In this document: positions 8,376-16,785 of the stretch, piece by piece | How the letters are laid out: the number at the start of each line of letters is the position of its first letter | How positions within the stretch are numbered: position 1 is the stretch's first letter | Origin: Streptomyces sp. BV286 | Lineage (GTDB): Bacteria; Actinomycetota; Actinomycetes; Streptomycetales; Streptomycetaceae | NCBI RefSeq assembly: GCF_019090165.1 | Contig: NZ_JAHRIB010000156.1 | Location: forward strand, 1-64,000 | DNA: 64,000 nucleotides | Direction: 5' to 3' | Position numbers and translations under genes: made by a program | The notes under the pieces: generated by a model | Databases searched by the model: none | Seen by the model: the letters and a program-made list of their open reading frames with translations, nothing else | Told to the model about the DNA's origin: nothing

Positions 8376-10958
8376 ATGAGCCAGCAGGGGGAGAGGCCCA
8401 CCGGTCAGCAGGACGACTGGTGGGGGCAGCTGTACGACGACTCCACGGGGGACACCGGGCCCGCGCCCGCGGCGGACTCGCTCGACGACCGGTTCGCCTC
8501 GGCGACGGACACCCTGGGGGCGCCTGCCGACGCGGCCCCGGTGCCCTCGGCAGAGGGGCCCGCCGTACCGCCGCCCCGCACGCCGACCGAGCGGCCCGGG
8601 CGTCTCCGCGGCGCGTCCGGCCCTGCGGCACCGGGCCACGGGGCGCGCGGCGACGACGGGTCCATGGAGTCGGACCCCCCGCCCTGGTGGCCGCCGAGCG
8701 GGCCGGCCTCGCGCGTACCGTCCGGCCCGGCCGTCGACGCACCCGGGGGAAACGCCCCATCGGCAGACGTGGCCGCAGCCGGTGCTTCTGGTCCCTCCGA
8801 CCTGTTCGGGACCTCCGGCACCCCCGGGACCTCCGGGCCTCCCGGAACCTCCGGCACCTCCGGGGGCCGGGAGACGGGCACGCCCGGAGGTTCCGTGGCG
8901 CCCGGAGGGGCCGTGGCCTGGCGACCGGCCGGCGGAGGGTCCGGAGACGGCGAGGCCGCCGGAGACATCGACAGCGTGGAGGCCGGAGCGGGTTGGCAGG
9001 CCCGCGGGGCGTGGACAGGCGACCCGCGTGGGCCCGTGGCAGGCTCACCGGGCCCCGCGCGGGGTGGTGTCCGCCCAGGCGAAGGCCCCACGTCCTCCGG
9101 CGAGACGCACAACAGCGGGCTTCACCAGCGGCAGCGGGCTCCCTGGGAGGCCCCGCCCGCCGAAACCCCGGGTCCGGCCACCTTCCCACCCGGGCCCGGA
9201 CCCACAGGGCCCCGCGCGCCGACACCGTCCCCGGGCATGCCCCCGGAAGCCCCCGGGGCAACGGCGCCCACCTCGTCGACCCCCGCCTCGTGGACGCCCA
9301 CGGTCCCGCCCTCTCCGGATCCTGTTGACGCGGTCCCGCCGTCGGCAGACCTGGCAGACCCGGCAGGCCCGGCCGACGCGGTTCCGCCCCCGCCGGGCCC
9401 GGCTCCGAGGCATGCCGCCACCTCCGACGCGGCTCCCCGGTCCTCTGCCTCTTCCTCCTCCTCTTCCTCCTCGTCCTCCGACACGGCTCCCCGGCACGCC
9501 GCTCCCCCCGGTGCGGCCCCGGAGACCGGACCCGCGGCGTCCCGGTGGCCCCAGCCGCCGGGGGGACCGCCGACCATCGGCCCTCCGCCCACCGTGGGCA
9601 CCCCCTCCATCGACGAGCGCGAGAGCCCGGCCCGTCCCGAGCCCTCAGCCCGTCCCGACGCCGCGGCCCGTGCCGAGGCCGGTCCCGACAGCTGGGCCCC
9701 GGCCGGTCCCGAGGTCCCCGCGGGCACGCCGTCCTCGGTGCCGCCCGGCGCCCTGCCTCCGATGCCGGCGGGCTCCCCGCCTCCGATGCCGTCCGGCGCA
9801 CCCGCTACGGGCGGCGCCTCCACCGGACGGCCCGAAACGGCGGGCGGCGGCCCCTCCGTCCCGCCGGCCGAAGCCCCCGCCGGTGCCCCGGGCGTGCCGG
9901 ACGCCCCTGACGCCCGGCACGGCACCCTGGTCGACGTCCCCTCGGGCGGCCCGTCCGACCAGCCCGACCTGCAGATCCCCGACATCCCCGCCCCCCTCGG
10001 CCACGTGGGCTCCGGCCCGCCCACCTACGAGCCCGAACCCACCGCACTGCCGCCCGCGGACCCGGACGACCTCGGCGACCTCGTGGCCGACACGGTGCTC
10101 GACGGGGCGTCCTACGGGACCTGCACCCTGCGGGCCGTGTCCGTGCGGGGGGACTCGGCGCGTTACCGGGGCGAGCCGCGCAGGGACTCCCTGCTCACCG
10201 CCCGCTTCGGCGTCGGCGACGCGGCGCTCGTCCTGGTGGCCATGGCGACCGGCGCCCGAGCCACCCCCGGCGCCCACCGGGCCGCGGCCGAGGCGTGCCA
10301 GTGGATCGGCAGGGCCGTGGGCCGCAGCCACGCGCGGCTCGCCGAGGACATCAGGGCCGCACGGCGCGGCGACCTGAAGTCGGGCCTGCACCGGCTCACC
10401 GACCGCAGCCTCGGCAAGCTGCGGGCCAGCGCCTCCGAACAGGGCGTGACTCCCGAGGAGTACACCGCGAGCCTGCGCTGCCTGCTGCTCCCCGCCGACC
10501 CCGAATGCCGTACACGCGTCTTCTTCGGGGTCGGAGCGGGGGGTCTCTTCCGGCTGCGCGACGGCGAGTGGCAGGACATCGAACCGCGCGTCGCGGACAC
10601 CGCGGGCGAGGCGGTCGTCGGCTTCGGCTCACTGCCGCACGAGACGCCCGACGGCGACCGGCTCACCATGGACCTGGGCATCACCACGCCCCCGAGCCCG
10701 TACGAGCCCGCCCCCGAGCCGCCGCCCCGTGACCCCTTCCGCTTCCGGGCCTCCGTCGCCCGCCCCGGGGACGCGCTCCTGCTGTGCACCAGCGGGCTCG
10801 CCGAACCCCTGCGCGGCGAACCGCGCCTGGTCGAGCACCTGACCTCCCGCTGGTCGGGAGGCGACCCGCCCGGCCTCGCCGCGTTCCTCGCGGACAGCCT
10901 GGTCCGGGTCAAGGGATACGCCGACGACCGGACCGCTGCCGCCGTCTGGGAGGCGTAA
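8376..10958 (+). CDS. PP2C-type phosphatase domain protein with long disordered N-terminus
   Basis: About 860 residues. The start MSQQGERPTGQQDDWWGQLYDD is well formed; residues 30 to about 560 are Pro/Gly/Ala/Ser-rich, with GTSGTPGTSG-like runs and a Ser tract near 360-372. The C-terminal 280 residues (from GASYGTCTLRAVSVRG, about 575) have PP2C features: the RGDSARYRGEPRRDSLL start, a central GVGDAALVLVAMATGA strand and DALLLCTSGLAEPL. Several metal-ligating Asp of classical PP2C are hard to find (no DGxGG), so it may be a divergent or inactive phosphatase. The open frame continues about 1 kb upstream, but ATG 8376 is the first sensible start. It is followed after 79 bp by poxB in the same direction. 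Confidence 0.75.
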   Translation: MSQQGERPTGQQDDWWGQLYDDSTGDTGPAPAADSLDDRFASATDTLGAPADAAPVPSAEGPAVPPPRTPTERPGRLRGASGPAAPGHGARGDDGSMESDPPPWWPPSGPASRVPSGPAVDAPGGNAPSADVAAAGASGPSDLFGTSGTPGTSGPPGTSGTSGGRETGTPGGSVAPGGAVAWRPAGGGSGDGEAAGDIDSVEAGAGWQARGAWTGDPRGPVAGSPGPARGGVRPGEGPTSSGETHNSGLHQRQRAPWEAPPAETPGPATFPPGPGPTGPRAPTPSPGMPPEAPGATAPTSSTPASWTPTVPPSPDPVDAVPPSADLADPAGPADAVPPPPGPAPRHAATSDAAPRSSASSSSSSSSSSDTAPRHAAPPGAAPETGPAASRWPQPPGGPPTIGPPPTVGTPSIDERESPARPEPSARPDAAARAEAGPDSWAPAGPEVPAGTPSSVPPGALPPMPAGSPPPMPSGAPATGGASTGRPETAGGGPSVPPAEAPAGAPGVPDAPDARHGTLVDVPSGGPSDQPDLQIPDIPAPLGHVGSGPPTYEPEPTALPPADPDDLGDLVADTVLDGASYGTCTLRAVSVRGDSARYRGEPRRDSLLTARFGVGDAALVLVAMATGARATPGAHRAAAEACQWIGRAVGRSHARLAEDIRAARRGDLKSGLHRLTDRSLGKLRASASEQGVTPEEYTASLRCLLLPADPECRTRVFFGVGAGGLFRLRDGEWQDIEPRVADTAGEAVVGFGSLPHETPDGDRLTMDLGITTPPSPYEPAPEPPPRDPFRFRASVARPGDALLLCTSGLAEPLRGEPRLVEHLTSRWSGGDPPGLAAFLADSLVRVKGYADDRTAAAVWEA

Positions 10959-11037
10959 CCGCGACCGCTGTGAATTCATGGGACATGCGAGGGAAGGGAA
11001 CCCGGGACAGCGAACGACACCAAGGGGCGCGTGACTC

Positions 11038-12780
11038 ATGGCCAAGCAGAACGTTGCCGAGCAGTTCGTCGACATCCTTGTCCGGGCGGGGGTGAAGCGC
11101 CTGTACGGAGTCGTCGGCGACAGCCTCAACCCGGTGGTCGACGCCATCCGGCGCAACTCGGCCATCGACTGGATCCACGTCCGGCACGAGGAGACGGCCG
11201 CCTTCGCGGCGGGCGCCGAGGCCCAGGTCACCGGCGGGCTCGCCGCCTGCGCGGGCTCCTGCGGCCCCGGCAACCTCCACCTCATCAACGGCCTCTACGA
11301 CGCCCACCGTTCCATGGCGCCGGTGCTCGCCCTCGCCTCGCACATCCCGTCCAGCGAGATCGGCCTCGGGTACTTCCAGGAGACCCACCCCGACCAGCTG
11401 TTCCGTGAGTGCAGCCACTACAGCGAGATGATCTCCAACCCGAAGCAGATGCCCCGCCTGCTTCAGACCGCCATCCAGCACGCGGTCGGACAGGGCGGAG
11501 TGAGTGTCGTGACGCTGCCGGGCGACATCGCCGACCAGCCCGCTCCGGACAAGGCCGCCGAGACCGCCCTCGTCACCTCACGGCCCAGCGTCCGGCCCGG
11601 TGACGCCGAGATCGACAAGCTCGCCGCGATGATCGACGAGGCCGACCGGGTCACCCTGTTCTGCGGCAGTGGCACCGCGGGCGCGCACGCCGAGGTCATG
11701 CAGTTCGCCGAGCGGATCAAGTCCCCGGTCGGGCACGCCCTGCGCGGCAAGGAATGGATCCAGTACGACAACCCGTACGACGTCGGCATGAGCGGGCTCC
11801 TCGGATACGGAGCCGCCTACGAGGCCACCCACGAGTGCGACCTGCTGATCCTGCTGGGCACCGACTTCCCGTACAACGCGTTCCTTCCGGACGACGTGAA
11901 GATCGCCCAGGTCGACGTGCGGCCCGAACGGCTCGGCCGTCGGTCGAAGCTGGACCTCGCGGTGTGGGGCGACGTGAAGGAGACGCTGCGCTGCCTCACC
12001 CCGAAGGTGAACCCCAAGAGCGATCGCCGCTTCCTCGACAAGATGCTCAAGAAGCACTCCGACGCGCTCGAAGGGGTCGTCAAGGCCTACACGCGCAAGG
12101 TCGACAAGCACGTCCCGATCCACCCCGAGTACGTCGCCTCCGTCCTCGACGAACTCGCCGACGACGACGCCGTGTTCACGGTCGACACCGGCATGTGCAA
12201 CGTGTGGGCGGCCCGCTACCTCTCACCCAACGGCCGCCGCCGCATCATCGGGTCCTTCTCGCACGGCTCCATGGCGAACGCCCTGCCGCAGGCCATCGGC
12301 GCCCAGTTCACCGACCGCGGGCGCCAGGTCGTCTCGATGTCCGGCGACGGCGGATTCTCCATGCTGATGGGCGACTTCCTCACCCTGGTCCAGTACGACC
12401 TGCCGGTGAAGGTCGTCCTCTTCAACAACTCCTCCCTGGGCATGGTCGAGTTGGAGATGCTGGTCGCTGGGCTGCCCTCGTACGGGACCGCCAACAAGAA
12501 CCCCGACTTCGCAGCCGTCGCGCGGGCCTGCGGTGCCTACGGCGTACGCGTCGAGAAGCCCAAGCAGCTGGCGGGCGCCCTCAAGGACGCCTTCCGGCAC
12601 AAGGGCCCGGCCCTCGTCGACATCGTCACCGACCCGAACGCCCTGTCCATCCCGCCGAAGATCAGCAAGGAGATGGTCACGGGCTTCGCCCTGTCCGCCT
12701 CCAAGATCGTCCTCGAAGGGGGAGTGGGCCGCATGGCCCAGATGGCCCGCTCCAACCTCCGCAACGTGCCCCGGCCGTAG
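11038..12780 (+). CDS. poxB: Thiamine-diphosphate-dependent pyruvate dehydrogenase/oxidase
   Basis: 580-residue ThDP enzyme of the pyruvate oxidase family, converting pyruvate to acetate and CO2 with electrons passed to quinone. Pyrimidine-binding domain at 1-180 with the cofactor glutamate in HVRHEETAAFAAGAEA (E53 area), FAD-binding central domain 190-330, and a ThDP-binding C-terminal domain with GDGGFSMLMGDFLTL and VLFNNSSLG about 30 residues later. The C-terminal stretch (ISKEMVTGFALSASK) resembles the membrane-association tail of PoxB. A reasonable ribosome-binding site precedes the ATG. Convergent with the HTH gene downstream, with ten bases between the stops. Confidence 0.92.
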   Translation: MAKQNVAEQFVDILVRAGVKRLYGVVGDSLNPVVDAIRRNSAIDWIHVRHEETAAFAAGAEAQVTGGLAACAGSCGPGNLHLINGLYDAHRSMAPVLALASHIPSSEIGLGYFQETHPDQLFRECSHYSEMISNPKQMPRLLQTAIQHAVGQGGVSVVTLPGDIADQPAPDKAAETALVTSRPSVRPGDAEIDKLAAMIDEADRVTLFCGSGTAGAHAEVMQFAERIKSPVGHALRGKEWIQYDNPYDVGMSGLLGYGAAYEATHECDLLILLGTDFPYNAFLPDDVKIAQVDVRPERLGRRSKLDLAVWGDVKETLRCLTPKVNPKSDRRFLDKMLKKHSDALEGVVKAYTRKVDKHVPIHPEYVASVLDELADDDAVFTVDTGMCNVWAARYLSPNGRRRIIGSFSHGSMANALPQAIGAQFTDRGRQVVSMSGDGGFSMLMGDFLTLVQYDLPVKVVLFNNSSLGMVELEMLVAGLPSYGTANKNPDFAAVARACGAYGVRVEKPKQLAGALKDAFRHKGPALVDIVTDPNALSIPPKISKEMVTGFALSASKIVLEGGVGRMAQMARSNLRNVPRP

Positions 12781-12790
12781 GGCGCGGGTG

Positions 12791-14284
12791 TCATTGGCCG
12801 TAGGGGACCCACTGTCGCTCCGAACCCTCCGTGCCGTACCAGTAGCGAGGCAGCCCCTTGATGCTGCTCGTGCGGAACGGACGGCCGTGGTCGTCGATGC
12901 GGACCGTGCCCGTGCGTCCCTCGGAGGACCAGTCGAGTTCGAGGTACCAGGAGCAGCCACAGGTCTGTGTCCGCGCGCTGACCAGGAGGACTTCCGGGTC
13001 CTCGGCGGACACCCGGTAGGGCATGCGCACCGCCGGGATCGGGTTTCCCTCGTCGCTGCCGGGGACCGCGCGGGCGATCGGGCGGTCCTTGTCCAGGTCG
13101 ACGGCGAAGGAGCGGGGGGTGATCGAGCCGCCGCAGCCCTGGTCCATGGCGTAGACGGTGCCGGGCACGGGGGCCGTACGGGCGACCACCCGGACCCGCA
13201 GCGCCGTCAGGACGACGGCGGTGGAACTCCGGCCCTGCACCGAGATCTCCACGTTGGTCTCCCGGCCGTGCACGGCTTTCTGGGTCGCCGCCCAGGACCC
13301 TGCGTCCTGCGCGGCCGGCGGCGGCGGAACCTGCTGCGGCTCCTTGCGGATGACGTAGTCGTGGCCGCAGCCGAGCGCCCAGGCCTGCGAGTTCGCGGTC
13401 CAGGTGAGCGGCACGGCGACGGATCCGCCACCGTTCGGCTTCGCCTTGCCCGACGGCGTTCCGTTCTTGGCCGAGGGTTCGGAGGTCTTCGGGGGGGCGC
13501 TGACCGACGGGGACGGGCCGGTTCCGCTGGGGGAGGGGCTCGTGGACGGGCGGTGACGGGCGTCGGGAGCTGCCGTCGTCGGGGCCGGGCGGACGGCCCG
13601 GGAATCGTCGTCGTCGGAGGACCGGTCACCGGAGAGCGCCGACAGCCCGCCCAGGGAGGCGAGCAGCGCGGACACCACGGCCACGGTGACGGTGACCCGT
13701 CGCCGGTACCAGGCGCCCCGGGGGCGCGCACCGGAGGTGGACACGAGTCCGAGGGCGGTGGCCGGGACGGGTGAGCCCGGTGCCTTCGCGGCGGTGGCGC
13801 CGGAGGCCGGATCCCCGCTCGCGGACGTGCTCGCGGTGCTCGCACCCGCAGGGCTGGGCGCAGGCTCCGCGGGCCCGTCGTCCATGCCCGGCTCCGGGTC
13901 CACGTCCGGGTCAGGCTTCACGGCCGCGTCCGGCTCCGGGTCCGGCTTCAGGTCCGCGTCCGCGATCGGCTCCGGCTCCTCGTCCGCGTCCGGCTCCGGG
14001 TCCGGCGACGGACCGGGTGTACGAGGCCGTTGCCGCGCCGCCACCGCCAGGATCCACAGGCGGTGCAGTTCGAGGCGCTCGTCGGGTGTCGCCCCGCACA
14101 GCGTGGCGAACCGCTCCACCGGGGCGAAGTCCAGCGGCACCGCGTCACCGGCGCAGTAGCGGTGCAGCGTCGAGGTGTTCATGTTCACCCGGCGCGCCAG
14201 GGCGCCGTAACTGCGGTCCGTCCGCGCCTTCAGACGTCTCAGCAGTGCCGCGAACTCCTCGACGTCGTCGTCCCGAGTCGACAC
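12791..14284 (-). CDS. Membrane-anchored HTH (XRE-like) protein with extracytoplasmic domain
   Basis: 497 residues. An N-terminal helix-turn-helix (FAALLRRLKARTDRSYGALARRVNMNTSTLHRYCAG, 10-45) is followed by an acidic Pro/Asp/Glu/Lys repeat tract (about 95-150) and one membrane segment (VAVVSALLASLGGL, near 200). A Ser/Thr/Pro linker then leads to an extracytoplasmic beta-rich domain of about 230 residues that contains several Cys and WALGCGHDYVI. Streptomyces encode families of such proteins; roles in sensing envelope state are suspected but not known. GTG/ATG choice is secure because the HTH begins directly at MSTRDDDVEEF. Confidence 0.78.
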   Translation of the reverse strand: MSTRDDDVEEFAALLRRLKARTDRSYGALARRVNMNTSTLHRYCAGDAVPLDFAPVERFATLCGATPDERLELHRLWILAVAARQRPRTPGPSPDPEPDADEEPEPIADADLKPDPEPDAAVKPDPDVDPEPGMDDGPAEPAPSPAGASTASTSASGDPASGATAAKAPGSPVPATALGLVSTSGARPRGAWYRRRVTVTVAVVSALLASLGGLSALSGDRSSDDDDSRAVRPAPTTAAPDARHRPSTSPSPSGTGPSPSVSAPPKTSEPSAKNGTPSGKAKPNGGGSVAVPLTWTANSQAWALGCGHDYVIRKEPQQVPPPPAAQDAGSWAATQKAVHGRETNVEISVQGRSSTAVVLTALRVRVVARTAPVPGTVYAMDQGCGGSITPRSFAVDLDKDRPIARAVPGSDEGNPIPAVRMPYRVSAEDPEVLLVSARTQTCGCSWYLELDWSSEGRTGTVRIDDHGRPFRTSSIKGLPRYWYGTEGSERQWVPYGQ

Positions 14285-14594
14285 CGTTCCCCCGTACTCG
14301 TCGTCGCCCCCTGGTCGAAGGGGCGTGTCCCGGCCCGGGAGGTCATCCCAGGCACTCCATATACCTGCACGTCAGAAGGGATGGGATGGTTCCACCGTGG
14401 CGGATCCGGCGCCGTCTGTTGCGCAGAGCCCGAGTGACGGCTGATGCTTCTGGTGTCGCACCGACCGCCGCCGGACCGACCATCCGACGGCAGCCCGTGA
14501 CGGGCCTTCGCGGCGGCACCCACCAACCAGGCACATACGCAGATCATGCATGCGTTCAGATCGACCATGCACTCATACACAGGGGGACGAAACA
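14285..14594. other. Divergent intergenic region, no gene seen
   Basis: 310 bp between the divergent HTH protein and the first small secreted protein. Slightly AT-richer than its surroundings near 14350-14400 and 14540-14590, as expected for promoters; nothing else is evident. Confidence 0.5.
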
Positions 14595-15239
14595 ATGGCC
14601 AAGCGCACTCGAGCCGTGGCACTCACCGCACTCGCCGCCGCGAGCCTCGCCGTCGGTACGGCGCTCGCCGGCCCGGCCGGTGCCGCGCCGAACGCCTCGG
14701 CGCCCGTCAAGGTGGCCGCGAAGAGCACGCCCAAGTTCCTGTCGGCCTCCCAGCTGCCGCCGCACCCCTCGTCCGCCTGGACGGCGGGCAAGGTGACGCC
14801 CGGTGTGCCCGACGAGCTGTGGTTCTGCCTCCAGGACGCGATGCCCGGCTACGACTCCTCGTACCGCGACTTCCGGACCGACCTGGAGACCAGCGCTCAG
14901 CAGCTCACCATCGTCGTCGGCAGCAACGCCAAGGCCAAGGCCCTCGCCACGCGGCTGAACAAGGAGATCCGGTCCTGCGGCGCCCGGGCCGAGCAGGCGG
15001 ACCCGGAGGTCGAGGTCACGACGAAGGACTACGGCACGCTGCCGGTCGAGGAGGGCGCCCACGTCCACGGGAGGCACACCAGCACCTCCTGGGGCGCCAC
15101 CGACATCAACCTCGTCTCGGTCGGCCGCGACGGGCGGACCGTCACCGTCGTGAACTGGGGGCAGATGGGCGACTTCTCCGACGCACCGGTGAAGGCCTTC
15201 AAGAAGACGACGACCACCGCGGTGAACAAGCTCCACTGA
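14595..15239 (+). CDS. Small secreted protein, PknH-like sensor domain
   Basis: 214 residues with a clear Sec signal peptide (MAKRTRAVALTALAAASL, cleavage near AGA-AP at about 32). The mature domain has two conserved-looking Cys (ELWFCLQD and IRSCGAR) and alternating strand/helix pattern with GRDGRTVTVVNWGQMG, reminiscent of the extracytoplasmic sensor domain found in PknH-type kinases and free-standing in actinobacteria. No catalytic motif. ATG 14595 follows AGGGGGAC. A second small secreted protein lies 125 bp downstream, separated by two perfect hairpins. Confidence 0.72.
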   Translation: MAKRTRAVALTALAAASLAVGTALAGPAGAAPNASAPVKVAAKSTPKFLSASQLPPHPSSAWTAGKVTPGVPDELWFCLQDAMPGYDSSYRDFRTDLETSAQQLTIVVGSNAKAKALATRLNKEIRSCGARAEQADPEVEVTTKDYGTLPVEEGAHVHGRHTSTSWGATDINLVSVGRDGRTVTVVNWGQMGDFSDAPVKAFKKTTTTAVNKLH

Positions 15240-15255
15240 CCCACCGGGAAAAGCC

Positions 15256-15295
15256 GGAGCCGCCCTCCCGCCACGGGGGTCGAGAGGGCGGCTCC
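15256..15295 (+). terminator. Hairpin, 12-bp perfect stem, after the first secreted protein gene
   Basis: Stem 15256-15267 (GGAGCCGCCCTC) pairs perfectly with 15284-15295, loop of 16 bases. Begins 17 bases after the stop codon, so it is a likely intrinsic terminator or attenuator; no U-run follows, as is common in Streptomyces. Confidence 0.7.
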
Positions 15296-15296
15296 A

Positions 15297-15323
15297 TCCG
15301 GTGCGACGGACCATCGCACCGGA
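15297..15323. other. Second adjacent perfect inverted repeat
   Basis: TCCGGTGCGA (15297-15306) and its exact complement TCGCACCGGA (15314-15323) with a 7-base spacer, one base after the preceding hairpin and 40 bases before the next start codon. It could be an operator for the downstream gene or a second transcript hairpin. Confidence 0.6.
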
Positions 15324-15363
15324 CGGGACCGACCAGCATCACGAAAACGGGGAGTACAGAACG

Positions 15364-15858
15364 ATGAACAGCACCACCACCTCGCGCAGGCCGGGCCGTC
15401 GTGCCGCCCTGGTCGCCGGCCTCGTCGCCGCGACCGCCCTGCCGCTCGGACTCACCGCGTCGGCCGAAGCGACCGCCGGGGCTGCCGCGCCCCGGTCGGT
15501 CACCGGCAAGCCGTCGGACCCGGTGACCCGGATCGCCGACTTCTACGGCGCCTACATCGACGCGCAGAGCGGTCCGGGCAGCGGCGGCAAGCTGGTCACC
15601 GAGCTCCGGAAGTTCTACGTACACGCCGACTACCTCAAGGAGATCGAGGCCTGGGAGCGTCGCAACCACGCGGACGGTGTCCTGCGTGCCCAGAACGTGC
15701 CGGCGAAGTGGACGGTCACCGCCAAGGGCGCCGCGAGCCACAGGGAAGCGCTCGTGACGCTGACCTGGGGGGACGGGCCGGCGACCCGGCTGGTCGTCGG
15801 AATGAACCGCAACCACAAGATCATCCACATCGGCACCGAGGCCGCGGCCCGCAAGTAG
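15364..15858 (+). CDS. Small secreted protein of unknown function
   Basis: 164 residues with a signal peptide that carries an Arg-rich start (RRPGRRAALVAGLVAATALP; cleavage near residue 34). The mature part is about 125 residues, with PVTRIADFYGAYIDA, an acidic-aromatic helix and a C-terminal strand pattern ending VVGMNRNHKIIHIGTE, compatible with an NTF2/cystatin-like cone fold. No Cys and no catalytic motif. ATG 15364 has GGGGAG upstream. Same direction as the preceding secreted protein and probably related in expression. Confidence 0.65.
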   Translation: MNSTTTSRRPGRRAALVAGLVAATALPLGLTASAEATAGAAAPRSVTGKPSDPVTRIADFYGAYIDAQSGPGSGGKLVTELRKFYVHADYLKEIEAWERRNHADGVLRAQNVPAKWTVTAKGAASHREALVTLTWGDGPATRLVVGMNRNHKIIHIGTEAAARK

Positions 15859-15906
15859 GCGCCTCCGGCCCCCTCCACCGGCTCGCGTACGGCCGGTGCG
15901 GCAGGC

Positions 15907-15944
15907 GGGTGTCGGCCGACGGGCCGAGTGCCGTCGGCCCACCC
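15907..15944 (+). terminator. Strong hairpin downstream of the small secreted protein gene
   Basis: GGTG plus GGCCGACGG (to 15922) pair with CCGTCGGCC plus CACC (15931-15944), a stem of 14 pairs with one two-base bulge and an 8-base loop. It starts about 50 bases after the stop at 15858 and is the likely transcription terminator. Confidence 0.65.
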
Positions 15945-16178
15945 GTCGGCAGGAATCGCCGGCCGACGGCGGCGCGGCGCTGCCGGCTTCGCCGTGGCCT
16001 TCCGCCGCAGATGGACCGTGTCGCCCCGTTCGCCCGCCTCCCGATCGTCGTATACGGGGCTTTCCGGCGGGTGCGCGGGGCGGACTCGTCCCTGGACCGC
16101 CCCAGCGCGGCGGGGACAACGGCCGGTGTTCGACAGGTCGTTCAAGATTCGACATGACTGCCGCGTTCCGGGCGGGGC

Positions 16179-16238
16179 ATGCATTCCGTGAACGTGTTCG
16201 ATCCGGAGGGGAATCGACAGCGGCGGCGGGGGTCATGA
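16179..16238 (+). CDS. Possible 19-codon upstream ORF coupled to the HATPase gene
   Basis: ATG 16179 opens a frame of 19 sense codons (begins MHSVNVFDPEGN) whose TGA overlaps the ATG at 16235 as ATGA, the standard translational-coupling geometry. GGGCGGGGC precedes it at short distance. No homologue recognised; it could be chance. It is listed because it helps decide the start of the next gene. Confidence 0.2.
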   Translation: MHSVNVFDPEGNRQRRRGS

Positions 16239-16735
16239 AGAGGCATGCACGAGGAGGCGGTCCCGTCATAGCCGGGGCCTCCTCGTCGAAGACGGTGAAG
16301 ACGGCCACGACGATGGAGGACACCGCGGAGAGCACGCCCGACCAGCAGGGCTCTTCGCAACTCAGGCGCAGGCTCGGCCGCTGCGACCTGCGGGCGGTGC
16401 CCGAGGTCCGCAAGGCGCTGCGGGAACTGCTCGCCCACTGGGGGCGGCCCGGCGGGTCCGAGACGGCAGAACTGCTGACCAGCGAAATCGTGACCAACGC
16501 ACTCATCCACACCGACCGGGAGGCACTGCTGACGGCCACCGTGGGCCCCCGCGGACTGCGGGTGGAGGTACGGGACTTCGCGGCATGCAGGCCGAGGCTC
16601 CGGGCACCGAACGCCGACGACGGCACGCACGGCAGAGGCCTGGTCCTGGTGCAGGCGCTCGCGGACGCCTGGGGTGTGCGCATGCACGGGGTGGGGAAGG
16701 CGGTGTGGTTCGAACTGGATGGGGGCGCGGCATGA
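16235..16735 (+). CDS. RsbW/SpoIIAB-like ATP-binding (HATPase_c_2) regulatory protein
   Basis: 166 residues from this start. The last 120 form a GHKL ATPase of the anti-sigma-factor kinase type: N-box LLTSEIVTNALIHT (Glu/Asn for Mg-ATP), G1-like VEVRDF, and G2 DDGTHGRGLVLVQALADAWGV. Streptomyces genomes carry dozens of these, acting as anti-sigma factors or kinases of anti-anti-sigma proteins; the partner is not next door. The start is uncertain: ATG 16154, 16235 and 16313 are in frame. I prefer 16235 for its overlap with a short upstream ORF. A 19-bp hairpin overlaps the stop codon. Confidence 0.82.
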   Translation: MKRHARGGGPVIAGASSSKTVKTATTMEDTAESTPDQQGSSQLRRRLGRCDLRAVPEVRKALRELLAHWGRPGGSETAELLTSEIVTNALIHTDREALLTATVGPRGLRVEVRDFAACRPRLRAPNADDGTHGRGLVLVQALADAWGVRMHGVGKAVWFELDGGAA

Positions 16736-16755
16736 AATGCCGCGCCCCCATCCAG
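16715..16755. terminator. 19-bp perfect hairpin spanning the HATPase stop codon
   Basis: 16715-16733 pairs perfectly with 16737-16755 around a GAA loop; the TGA stop (16733-16735) forms the top of the hairpin. Lying between two convergent genes, it should act as a bidirectional terminator. Confidence 0.8.
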
Positions 16756-16785
16756 AGTTGAGGCCGCAGGGCGGCCGGGTCACGC

